A stretch of 64,000 nucleotides of DNA from an uncultured Rhodospirillales bacterium (GTDB taxonomy: Bacteria > Pseudomonadota > Alphaproteobacteria > RF32 > CAG-239): the NCBI GenBank assembly GCA_902763185.1, contig CACWQT010000003.1:1-64000 (forward strand), written 5' to 3'. Shown here one piece after another: positions 25,099-32,251 of this stretch. A program made the position numbers and the translations under genes. The notes below the pieces were generated by a model. The model was not told where the DNA came from and did no database searches. It worked only from the letters and a program-made list of their open reading frames with translations. The stretch's first letter is position 1. Each line of letters begins with the position of its first letter.

Positions 25099-25895
25099 CT
25101 TAATTTCTTCGCCTCATCTTTTGCACGTGATGCAATCTCAGGATTTACCCTACCAAAAATTGTCGGCAGATTAACAAATGCGGTGCAGGCCTCTTCCTTT
25201 TTACCCAATGCTTTCATTGAAAGTCCGAGTTTAAGCAAGCAATCAGGCCCTTTAGATCCTTCAGGGTATTTGCTGTAACCTTCCTTAAAAGCAACGGCCG
25301 ACTTTGCAAAATCTTGCTTTTTATAATAAACTTCACCGAGCCAATATTGCGCATTTTCTGCTAATGCATCTTTAGGGTAGGTGTTTAAGAATTGCGAAAA
25401 CTTCAATTCCGAGTCGTCAAGCTTGTTATCCTTAAGATCAGCGAGAGCTTGCTCATAGAGTTTCTTGGGCGCTACATCGGTTTTAAGCTCGGCAGCACTC
25501 ATTGTTTTAGATTTATTGTTTACTTGTGGTCTGGAAACAGGGGCAGGGGCGGCTGTGCCGACTTTTTTACTCATTTGCGAAAAACGTAAATCAATATCCT
25601 TTTCAATCACTTCCATTTTCTTCTCAAGCGTGTTGATACGATATTCAAGATTTTCAACCTTGCCGTTAATATCGCGGATGAGCTGATCATATTCCCCCAA
25701 TCTTACTTGCACATTAGAAACCGATTCTTGCGGCGCTGTGGTATCATTTCTTTCACGATAAAGCTGACGTTGCACCATGGTCATATCTTCTTTTAATTGA
25801 TCAACTTGCTCTTGCAAATACGAAATATTAGCCTGCGCAAACGCAGAATTTGCCATAAAAACGAGCCCTAAACCAAACAAACAAGATTTTTTCAT
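25089..25895 (-). CDS. cpoB: CpoB/YbgF, Tol-Pal accessory protein
   Basis: The 268-aa periplasmic protein coordinates peptidoglycan synthesis with outer-membrane constriction through TolA and PBP1b. It has a signal peptide (MKKSCLFGLGLVFMANSAFA), a coiled-coil trimerisation region (about 22-105, QEQVDQLKEDMTMVQRQL), a proline/lysine linker and C-terminal TPRs (YEQALADLKDNKLDDSELKF, ENAQYWLGEVYYKKQDFAKS, DCLLKLGLSMKALGKKEEAC). I chose ATG 25895, which GAGGG precedes, over the ATG 7 codons upstream. It lies between pal and tilS, the standard order. Confidence 0.93.
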   Translation of the reverse strand: MKKSCLFGLGLVFMANSAFAQANISYLQEQVDQLKEDMTMVQRQLYRERNDTTAPQESVSNVQVRLGEYDQLIRDINGKVENLEYRINTLEKKMEVIEKDIDLRFSQMSKKVGTAAPAPVSRPQVNNKSKTMSAAELKTDVAPKKLYEQALADLKDNKLDDSELKFSQFLNTYPKDALAENAQYWLGEVYYKKQDFAKSAVAFKEGYSKYPEGSKGPDCLLKLGLSMKALGKKEEACTAFVNLPTIFGRVNPEIASRAKDEAKKLSCQ

Positions 25896-25976
25896 ATTAC
25901 CCTCATACATAAACAAAACTACCTGAAATATAGCCTAAATATTTTATAACACAACAAAAAACATCTAATCGCCACA

Positions 25977-26007
25977 CAAAAAAAGACGCGTCAAATCAGA
26001 CGCGCCT
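25977..26007 (-). terminator. terminator-like hairpin after pal
   Basis: A GCGCGTC/GACGCGT hairpin with a minus-strand tail of seven T lies between pal and cpoB. It would weaken or block read-through from pal, making cpoB-tilS partly independent. Confidence 0.7.
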
Positions 26008-26029
26008 TTTAAACTAACCTGCAATTAAA

Positions 26030-26482
26030 TTATTTGCTTAATTCAACAACAGTTACGCCACGACGGCTCTTAGCATAAGCTTCTTCTGTGTCTCCAGGGA
26101 AAGCATATTCTTTACCGTAAGAAACAGTAGAAATTCTGTCAGCAGAAACGCCTTGAGATACTAAATACTGCTTAACAGCTTCAGCACGACGCTCACCTAA
26201 AGCCAAGTTGTATTCTGCAGTACCGCGCTTATCGCAATAACCTTGAATAACAACGTTTACTTTCTTGTGGTTCTTTAACCAAGCTGCTTGTTGATCAAGA
26301 GCAGCAACGGCTTCAGAAGACAAAGCAGAGCTGTCAAATGCAAAATAAACAGTAGTATCTGCGTTTTCTGCAAATTCACGAGCGAGCTTAGATTGGCAAT
26401 CACTGCCACCGAACCAGCTACTTGTTGTAGAACAGCCGGACAGCAATACAACTGCGCAAAGCAAACTTAAAAGTTTTTTCAT
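26030..26482 (-). CDS. pal: peptidoglycan-associated lipoprotein Pal
   Basis: The 150-aa outer-membrane lipoprotein has lipobox LSGC (Cys17) and an OmpA-like peptidoglycan-binding domain (about 45-148) with VYFAFDSSALSSEA, GYCDKRGTAEYNLALGERRA and a C-terminal RRGVTVVEL. The usual GH.DERGT motif reads GYCDKRGT here, with Tyr and Cys at positions that are normally His and Ala/Thr. It anchors the Tol-Pal division machinery to the wall. tolQRAB are not in the window. Confidence 0.94.
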   Translation of the reverse strand: MKKLLSLLCAVVLLSGCSTTSSWFGGSDCQSKLAREFAENADTTVYFAFDSSALSSEAVAALDQQAAWLKNHKKVNVVIQGYCDKRGTAEYNLALGERRAEAVKQYLVSQGVSADRISTVSYGKEYAFPGDTEEAYAKSRRGVTVVELSK

Positions 26483-26549
26483 TTATTTTCTCCATATGGT
26501 TAAAATTACAGCTGTTCTGAGAAATTCTCATAAACAACCAGACGAGTAT

Positions 26550-26578
26550 AAATTAAGAAACAAAAGTAAATTTTTCAA
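26550..26578 (-). promoter_or_regulatory. probable pal promoter
   Basis: On the minus strand TTGAAA (26578-26573) and TAATTT (26555-26550) are separated by 17 nt, about 68 bp upstream of the pal start. Confidence 0.45.
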
Positions 26579-26627
26579 TAACAATCTAAACTTTTTGTGT
26601 ATAATCCAAAGTTATAATGCAATTTTT

Positions 26628-28388
26628 TTAAGATTTTTCCTCTTTTTTATTCAGATTCTTCAAAATATTTTCTCTTTGTGTATCCACATCAAAGTTGGGT
26701 TTGACTCCAAGCTGTGGCGCGATTCGCTTTATAATATTTGCCCCTGTCGGCACGGCATTCCAACCGGAAGTTACAAAGCCGTAAGTCTCTTTTAGAGGTT
26801 TGGGCGAGTCAATAATGACCATTAAAGCATATTGTGGGTTAGTAATCGGAAAAGCCGAAACAAACGATGTGATGTTCTTTCCTTTTATATAGCGACCGTT
26901 TTCGTCAAGTTTATTTGCTGTTCCTGTTTTGCCGGCAATTTCGTAACCATCAATATTTGCTTTTTTAGCAGAACCATAAATCACAACATCTCTGAGAAGT
27001 TTTCGCATATCCATAGATGTTTGATGAGAAATAACACGTCTTGTTTTTCTGTTATGAGCTTCTTGCACAAGTGTCGGGGGGGTATAGAGCCCACCGTTTA
27101 AGATAGAAGAAAATGCTGTGATAATATGCATTGGTGTTGCCGAAATCCCATATCCGAAGGCACACGTTGCAACAGTATCATCTTGCCAACGCTTTTCGCT
27201 TTGATGCAACGGACGACCTCTTTCATATATTTCCAAATTTTCTATTTTATCAAATAAACCGATATTCTTAAAAAATTGAATTTGTATTTTTTTACCGACC
27301 TTAAGCGCCAACTGTGCCGAGGCAATATTTGAGGAGTGAATAAGTGTTTCACCAACCGTCAGCCATTTAGCAGGAACGCGAAAGTCCGTAATTTTATGCC
27401 GCCCCATTTTAAGTGGTTTGGTTGCATCAAAACTATCGGTAATTTTAATTTTACCGCTATCAAGTCCCATTGCGGTGTTAAATACCTTAAACACCGAACC
27501 AGCCTCATATACACCTAATGTAGCAAAGTTGAATTTAATATCTTTATCCTTAAAATCTCTTTTGTTCAAGTCGTAGTCAGGCACAGATGAAAGAGCAATA
27601 ATCTCAGACGTATTGATGTTCATCACAATGGCAGTAGCACGCTCTGCCATAAATTTTTCTTTGGCTTGTATTAATTCATCTCTGACGGCATATTGCACGC
27701 CTAAATCAATTGTCAGCCGCAAATCTTTGGTAGAAGAATTAAGCCTGTCATTAAGTGATTTTTCCAAACCCGCGATTCCCTCATTATCAACATCGGTATT
27801 ACCAAGCACATGAGAAAGAAGCTCTTTTTGCGGATAAACGCGCACTTCACTTGGCAAAAATTCTAATTCAGGATAGCCCAAAGCATTAACCATAGCTTGC
27901 TGTTGAGGGGTAACATTTCGGTGTAAATAAACAAACTTTGCATTGCGTGTAAGCCTGATTAAAAAGTCTTCAAAAGACGTATCAGTAAAAATCATCGCAA
28001 GTTTTTCAGCAACTTCTTTCGGATTCGTTACTTTATGCGGATTCGCAAACAGGTTGACTGTTGGCAGATTGGTTGCCACAATCACACCGTTTCTGTCCAC
28101 GATATTAGCGCGATGCACCGGAAAAGTAATCCCTTTTTTGGGGCGATAATAAGACTGCCCCTCGCGATGAAGTTGAATACCATCAACCAAACAGACGTTA
28201 AAAATCTTCCAAATGATGACCGCGTAAATAAGCAAAAAGGTGGCTACAACCAACAAAATGCGCTTATGACAAACACTTACTGCGGCATCTTCCGGTTCCC
28301 AACCGAAACGACCGGATGAAATATAAATTTCTTGCCCGGGAACATATGTTACACCACGATTCTTTTTAGATAAACCAAATCCAACCAC
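26628..28388 (-). CDS. ftsI: FtsI, septal peptidoglycan transpeptidase (PBP3)
   Basis: The 586-aa class B penicillin-binding protein crosslinks septal peptidoglycan. It has a transmembrane helix (about 44-65, ILLVVATFLLIYAVIIW), a dimerisation/pedestal domain with RANIVDRNGVIVATNL, and a transpeptidase domain with the active-site SVFK (Ser298, Lys301), an SSN motif and KTGT (487-490). An N-terminal cytoplasmic extension of about 40 residues precedes the helix. It lies 21 bp after ftsL. The usual next genes of the division cluster (murE, murF, mraY) do not follow. Confidence 0.95.
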   Translation of the reverse strand: MVGFGLSKKNRGVTYVPGQEIYISSGRFGWEPEDAAVSVCHKRILLVVATFLLIYAVIIWKIFNVCLVDGIQLHREGQSYYRPKKGITFPVHRANIVDRNGVIVATNLPTVNLFANPHKVTNPKEVAEKLAMIFTDTSFEDFLIRLTRNAKFVYLHRNVTPQQQAMVNALGYPELEFLPSEVRVYPQKELLSHVLGNTDVDNEGIAGLEKSLNDRLNSSTKDLRLTIDLGVQYAVRDELIQAKEKFMAERATAIVMNINTSEIIALSSVPDYDLNKRDFKDKDIKFNFATLGVYEAGSVFKVFNTAMGLDSGKIKITDSFDATKPLKMGRHKITDFRVPAKWLTVGETLIHSSNIASAQLALKVGKKIQIQFFKNIGLFDKIENLEIYERGRPLHQSEKRWQDDTVATCAFGYGISATPMHIITAFSSILNGGLYTPPTLVQEAHNRKTRRVISHQTSMDMRKLLRDVVIYGSAKKANIDGYEIAGKTGTANKLDENGRYIKGKNITSFVSAFPITNPQYALMVIIDSPKPLKETYGFVTSGWNAVPTGANIIKRIAPQLGVKPNFDVDTQRENILKNLNKKEEKS

Positions 28389-28409
28389 TTTAATCTTAAA
28401 CCTGCAATA

Positions 28410-28769
28410 TTACCGTTCTGAACTGACGAGACGTCTTAAGTCCTTGCTGTTTTTAGCAAACATACTGGAAGGACCAATCACCTCACCGTCCAATGGTAAA
28501 GCAGAATAGTTAATAATTTGTTCAGGTTTTATAAAATCTAAAGAAATATATTGCGCCGCCAAAGTTTTTAAACGCTCCGGATTATTGAGTTCGCTCCAAT
28601 CAGCCTCCAAGATATGAATATCTCTGATATCTTTTTCAATATCACGGTTGATTTGCGCCAATTCCTTTTCCAAATTCTGCACGTCATTGGTCAATACAAA
28701 GTAATATGAACCGCTGACAACGGCAAATAAACACCAAAGAACAGATATTGCAGCTTTAACATTACTCAT
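28410..28769 (-). CDS. ftsL: cell division protein FtsL
   Basis: The 119-aa bitopic protein has one N-terminal transmembrane segment (about 6-27, AISVLWCLFAVVSGSYYFVL) followed by a coiled coil (VQNLEKELAQINRDIEKDIRDIHILEADW, shown here in part) and the alphaproteobacterial LEADWSELNNPERLKTLAAQY motif. It would form the FtsQLB-FtsWI bridge. The position between rsmH and ftsI is diagnostic, since the sequence itself is poorly conserved. Confidence 0.88.
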   Translation of the reverse strand: MSNVKAAISVLWCLFAVVSGSYYFVLTNDVQNLEKELAQINRDIEKDIRDIHILEADWSELNNPERLKTLAAQYISLDFIKPEQIINYSALPLDGEVIGPSSMFAKNSKDLRRLVSSER

Positions 28770-28770
28770 T

Positions 28771-29700
28771 TTATAGTTCCTTTCTTTTTATGGCATATCT
28801 CAGCTTAGCAGAGCGCGAACGAGGGTTAATACGTATTTCATTTTCAGTTGGCATAATAACTTTTGAAACAAACGCTAACAGTTTGTCTGATACAATCGAT
28901 TCTGTTTCCGATTGTTTATATCTAGAAACGTGAACTTTTTTATCGGAATTTTCGGAAAAGAAATTTTTAGCAATCCGATCTTCCAGTGAGTGGAAGTCAA
29001 CAACAACAATCCGTCCTTCGGGTTTGGTGCAAGAAAGAGCCCCTTCTAGACCGCGCTCAAGTTGCTTGAGTTCATCATTAACGGCTATCCGTAGTGCTTG
29101 GAAAGTGCGTGTTGCCGGATCAATTTGCCCGCTATGCTTCGGCATAATCTGATAAATGATTTGTGCCAATTCAGTCGTGGTTTCAATCGGCTTTTTTGTG
29201 CGATATTCCACAATTTTTTGCGCGATTTGTCGCGAGCGTCTTTCTTCTCCGTAAAGATAAATCAAATCGGCAAGTTCTGCCTCCGAATACTGATTAACAA
29301 TATCTTTGGCAGATAAGCCGCTCATTGACATCCGCATATCAAGCGGCGCCTCTTTACTAAACGAAAAACCTCTGAAATCATCATCTAACTGCATAGATGA
29401 AACACCGATATCAAACACAACCCCATTAACCGGAATATCGATAATATCTGCCATTTCACCAAACGCACCGGCTCTAAACTCAAACCTATTGCCATATAGC
29501 TTTTTTAACTCATCTGCGCGTGTTTTAACCGACGGGTCTCTGTCTATGGCAATGACCTTACATTGTGCCGCGTTAAGAATCGCCTCGCTATAACCGCCAT
29601 TACCGAAAGTGGCATCAACATAAATCTCGTTGTTTTTAGGAGCAAGTGCGGCTAAAACCTCATTAAGCATAACCGGAATATGTCTGGCGGAATTAGTCAT
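28771..29700 (-). CDS. rsmH: 16S rRNA (cytosine(1402)-N4)-methyltransferase
   Basis: RsmH N4-methylates C1402, the same base that RsmI modifies. The 309-aa protein shows RHIPVMLNEVLAAL, the SAM motif YVDATFGNGGYSEAIL, DIGVSSMQLDDDFRGFSF, the ATRTFQALRIAVNDEL helix and VVDFHSLEDRIAKNFF. The start is ATG 29700 with GGAGGG at good spacing. The frame runs 39 codons further upstream inside mraZ without family similarity. It overlaps mraZ by 8 bp. Confidence 0.95.
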   Translation of the reverse strand: MTNSARHIPVMLNEVLAALAPKNNEIYVDATFGNGGYSEAILNAAQCKVIAIDRDPSVKTRADELKKLYGNRFEFRAGAFGEMADIIDIPVNGVVFDIGVSSMQLDDDFRGFSFSKEAPLDMRMSMSGLSAKDIVNQYSEAELADLIYLYGEERRSRQIAQKIVEYRTKKPIETTTELAQIIYQIMPKHSGQIDPATRTFQALRIAVNDELKQLERGLEGALSCTKPEGRIVVVDFHSLEDRIAKNFFSENSDKKVHVSRYKQSETESIVSDKLLAFVSKVIMPTENEIRINPRSRSAKLRYAIKRKEL

Positions 29701-30160
29701 TATTTCCCTCCGCTTTAAGAGATGGACGATTGTTTTTAATTTTTTCACGAAGCCGTTGTTCTTCTTTAGTCCAATTCTCAAGACTCCATATTTGAAATTT
29801 TCGTCCTTTACCGACAAATACAGCGGTATCTGTAATTTCAGCGTGCTTTAAGAGTTTTTCTGTAAGCATAATCCGACCGGTGCTATCAAAACTGAAGCGT
29901 TTGGCATCACCAAATACAAGATTAGTTAAGTCATCTTGTGTTTCAGAGAAGAAATCTGTGCTGCTTTCAATATCTGCGGCAAGTTTTTCCAATAAATCCT
30001 CGGTGCACCCCTCAATACAAGGAGAAGTGAGACTCCGATAACAAACAATTTCTGTTGAGAGTTCTTTAACGATTGCGCGGTAATCTGACGGTAAGGAAAC
30101 ACGCCCTTTGGCATCTACCTTATTGATAATCGTATCCAAAAATAAAAAAGTTTTCCGCAT
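29693..30160 (-). CDS. mraZ: transcriptional regulator MraZ
   Basis: The 155-aa protein carries two SpoVT/AbrB-like swapped-hairpin repeats (INKVDAKGRVSLPSDYR and FSFDSTGRIMLTEKLL), which form the DNA-binding ring of MraZ. It represses the division cluster it heads. Four 10-bp-spaced repeats that fit its operator overlap its own promoter at 30193-30227. Confidence 0.94.
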   Translation of the reverse strand: MRKTFLFLDTIINKVDAKGRVSLPSDYRAIVKELSTEIVCYRSLTSPCIEGCTEDLLEKLAADIESSTDFFSETQDDLTNLVFGDAKRFSFDSTGRIMLTEKLLKHAEITDTAVFVGKGRKFQIWSLENWTKEEQRLREKIKNNRPSLKAEGNND

Positions 30161-30192
30161 TTTTTAGAATCTCTCTGTGCACATATTAACTA

Positions 30193-30227
30193 TGGTATAA
30201 CATGGTATTTTATGGGAATCAATGGAA
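30193..30227 (-). promoter_or_regulatory. MraZ operator overlapping the division-cluster promoter
   Basis: On the plus strand TGGTA, TGGTA, TGGGA and TGGAA begin at 30193, 30203, 30213 and 30223, each separated by exactly 5 nt. This is the TGGGN-5-TGGGN array known for MraZ, here with four units. On the minus strand the same stretch contains TTGATT (30222-30217) and TATACC (30199-30194) with a 17-nt spacer, so bound MraZ would cover the promoter. Confidence 0.75.
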
Positions 30228-30332
30228 AAATGCAAAATTTTATGATTTTTTTAACTTTTTTACGTTACCCGCGCGAAAGCCTTTAAAAACAAGTATTTAA
30301 AAATAAGAAAAGGGTGTGAATAAGTTTAAAAC

Positions 30333-30363
30333 AAAAAAAAGCGCCCGTTTCCGAGCGCTTTTA
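30333..30363 (-). terminator. intrinsic terminator of fabD-fabG
   Basis: An AGCGCTCG/CGGGCGCT hairpin (one G-T pair, AAA-type loop) is followed by eight T on the minus strand, 25 bp after the fabG stop. Confidence 0.85.
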
Positions 30364-30387
30364 AAAATTATGCAGGTGGTGCTGACA

Positions 30388-31125
30388 CTAAATCATTGCC
30401 ATACCACCATTGACGTGAATGGTTTGACCGGTAATATATTGTGCTTCATCAGAAGCCAAGAAAGCAACTGTATTTGCAATATCTTGAGCTTCGCCGAGCT
30501 TACCCTCAGGGATTTTGCTGAGTAATTGTGCTTTCACATCATCCGGCAAAACATCTGTCATCGGTGTGCGAATAAAGCCCGGTGCAATTGAGTTAACCGT
30601 AATACCGCGTGAGCCAACCTCTTGAGCAAGACATTTATTCATCGCAATCATACCGGCTTTAGAAGCAGAGTAGTTGGCCTGTCCGGCATTTCCCATTACA
30701 CCGACCACCGAAGCAATACCGATAATACGACCGAAACGTCTTTTCATCATACCACGGATAGCAGCTTTTGCCAATTTAAAACCGGCCGAGAGGTTAACAT
30801 CTAAAACCAATTGCCAATCTTCGTCGCTCATCCGCATAAAAAGATTATCACGTGTCAAACCGGCATTATTAACTAAAATATCAATTCTGCCCATTTTCTC
30901 TTCAACGTTTGCCACCAAATTATGAACATCATCAGAGTTGGTAAGGTTTGCCACAAAATATTCAACCCGAGAGCCCAATTCGGCTTTGAGTTTTTCCATC
31001 GGTTCAGCACGCATATCTGTCAAAGCCAAAGTGGCACCTTGAGCGTGTAATGTGCGGGCAATTTTATCACCAAGACCGCCGGCAGCACCTGTTATCAATG
31101 CAATTTTACCATCTAAATTAAACAT
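30388..31125 (-). CDS. fabG: 3-oxoacyl-[ACP] reductase
   Basis: FabG reduces 3-oxoacyl-ACP with NADPH in fatty-acid elongation. The 245-aa short-chain dehydrogenase shows the TGAAGGLG cofactor loop, the NNAGLTRDNLFMRM block, the catalytic Ser/Tyr/Lys in SVVGVMGNAGQANYSASKAG and the PGFIRTPMTD loop. It is 20 bp downstream of fabD. acpP, often next, is not present here. Confidence 0.95.
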   Translation of the reverse strand: MFNLDGKIALITGAAGGLGDKIARTLHAQGATLALTDMRAEPMEKLKAELGSRVEYFVANLTNSDDVHNLVANVEEKMGRIDILVNNAGLTRDNLFMRMSDEDWQLVLDVNLSAGFKLAKAAIRGMMKRRFGRIIGIASVVGVMGNAGQANYSASKAGMIAMNKCLAQEVGSRGITVNSIAPGFIRTPMTDVLPDDVKAQLLSKIPEGKLGEAQDIANTVAFLASDEAQYITGQTIHVNGGMAMI

Positions 31126-31145
31126 GGTTTTCTCCTTTTCAAAAG

Positions 31146-32090
31146 TTATAAATTTTTAGCCAATTCTTCAATTTCCGCAATTGAATAAATTGAGATTGAA
31201 TTAACCTCTTTTAAGCTTCTCTTTGCCATACCTGAAAGAACTTTTCCCGCACCCAATTCCACCAAATCGGTAACGCCGTTTTCCTTAAAATAAGTCATTG
31301 TCTCGCGCCAACGCACTGTTCCTGTTACCTGAGAAATCAGATTTTTAATAATTTCCTGCTTAGTTGTTTCAGGCTCAGCCAACACATTTGCCACAATTGG
31401 GATATTGGCATCATGTGCCTCAATTTCCATAAATGCATGAGCCATTGTTTCGGCTGCCGGTTGCATTAATGGGCTATGGAAAGGTGCCGAAACAGGGAGT
31501 TTTAGACATCTTTTGGCACCAAATTCCGCAGCAATCTCAACTGCTTTTTCAATCGCTTGAATATGCCCCGAAAGCACAACTTGCCCCTCAGAATTGTCAT
31601 TTGCTGCAACGCAATAATAATCATTGCCGTTACATGCCTCAACCAAGGCACCGACATCATTAAAAGAAAGCCCCAAAACGGCGGCCATACCACCAACACC
31701 AACAGGAACTGCTTTTTGCATGGCGTCACCTCTGATGCGAAGCAACTTTGCCGTATCTGCAAGAGAGAAAACGCCTGCCGTACATGCTGCGGAATATTCA
31801 CCAAGAGAATGGCCGGCAACATATGCTGCCTTATCTTGTAATTTAATCCCAAAATCATTTTCCAAGATTCTGACAACAGCCATGGACACTGCCATAAGGG
31901 CCGGTTGTGCATTGGTTGTCAAAGTTAAATCGGCATCCGGTCCTTCAGTCATTACCTTATAAAGATTCTGCCCGAGAGCCTGATTAACCTCTTCAAATAC
32001 ATCTTTAGCAGACTGAAAATTATCTGCCAGTTCTTTTCCCATACCGACAAACTGTGAGCCTTGCCCAGGGAAAACAAATGCGTATTTCAT
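31146..32090 (-). CDS. fabD: malonyl-CoA:ACP transacylase
   Basis: FabD loads malonate onto acyl carrier protein. The 314-aa protein shows FPGQGSQFVGMGKEL at the start, the nucleophile elbow AGHSLGEYSA, the GGMAAVLGL segment and the catalytic His in PVSAPFHSPLMQPA. It is co-transcribed with fabG and divergent from ftsK. Confidence 0.96.
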   Translation of the reverse strand: MKYAFVFPGQGSQFVGMGKELADNFQSAKDVFEEVNQALGQNLYKVMTEGPDADLTLTTNAQPALMAVSMAVVRILENDFGIKLQDKAAYVAGHSLGEYSAACTAGVFSLADTAKLLRIRGDAMQKAVPVGVGGMAAVLGLSFNDVGALVEACNGNDYYCVAANDNSEGQVVLSGHIQAIEKAVEIAAEFGAKRCLKLPVSAPFHSPLMQPAAETMAHAFMEIEAHDANIPIVANVLAEPETTKQEIIKNLISQVTGTVRWRETMTYFKENGVTDLVELGAGKVLSGMAKRSLKEVNSISIYSIAEIEELAKNL

Positions 32091-32251
32091 TTTATTTTAC
32101 TCCAAATATTTTAGTTTAAGCTAAAGGACAAGCCGCTAAAGTCAAGTTTTAAATGCGCTTGATGTGTATAGCTCTTAAATAAGTGCGCTTGTTAATACTT
32201 TGTTTAAAATTTGCCGTTATGCTAAAAGAAAAGCAACAAAGAAGGTGTAAA

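Noticed and set aside
29701-29817. N-terminal extension of RsmH inside mraZ
   Set aside because: It is the out-of-frame shadow of the mraZ 3' part. GGAGGG before ATG 29700 sets the start.
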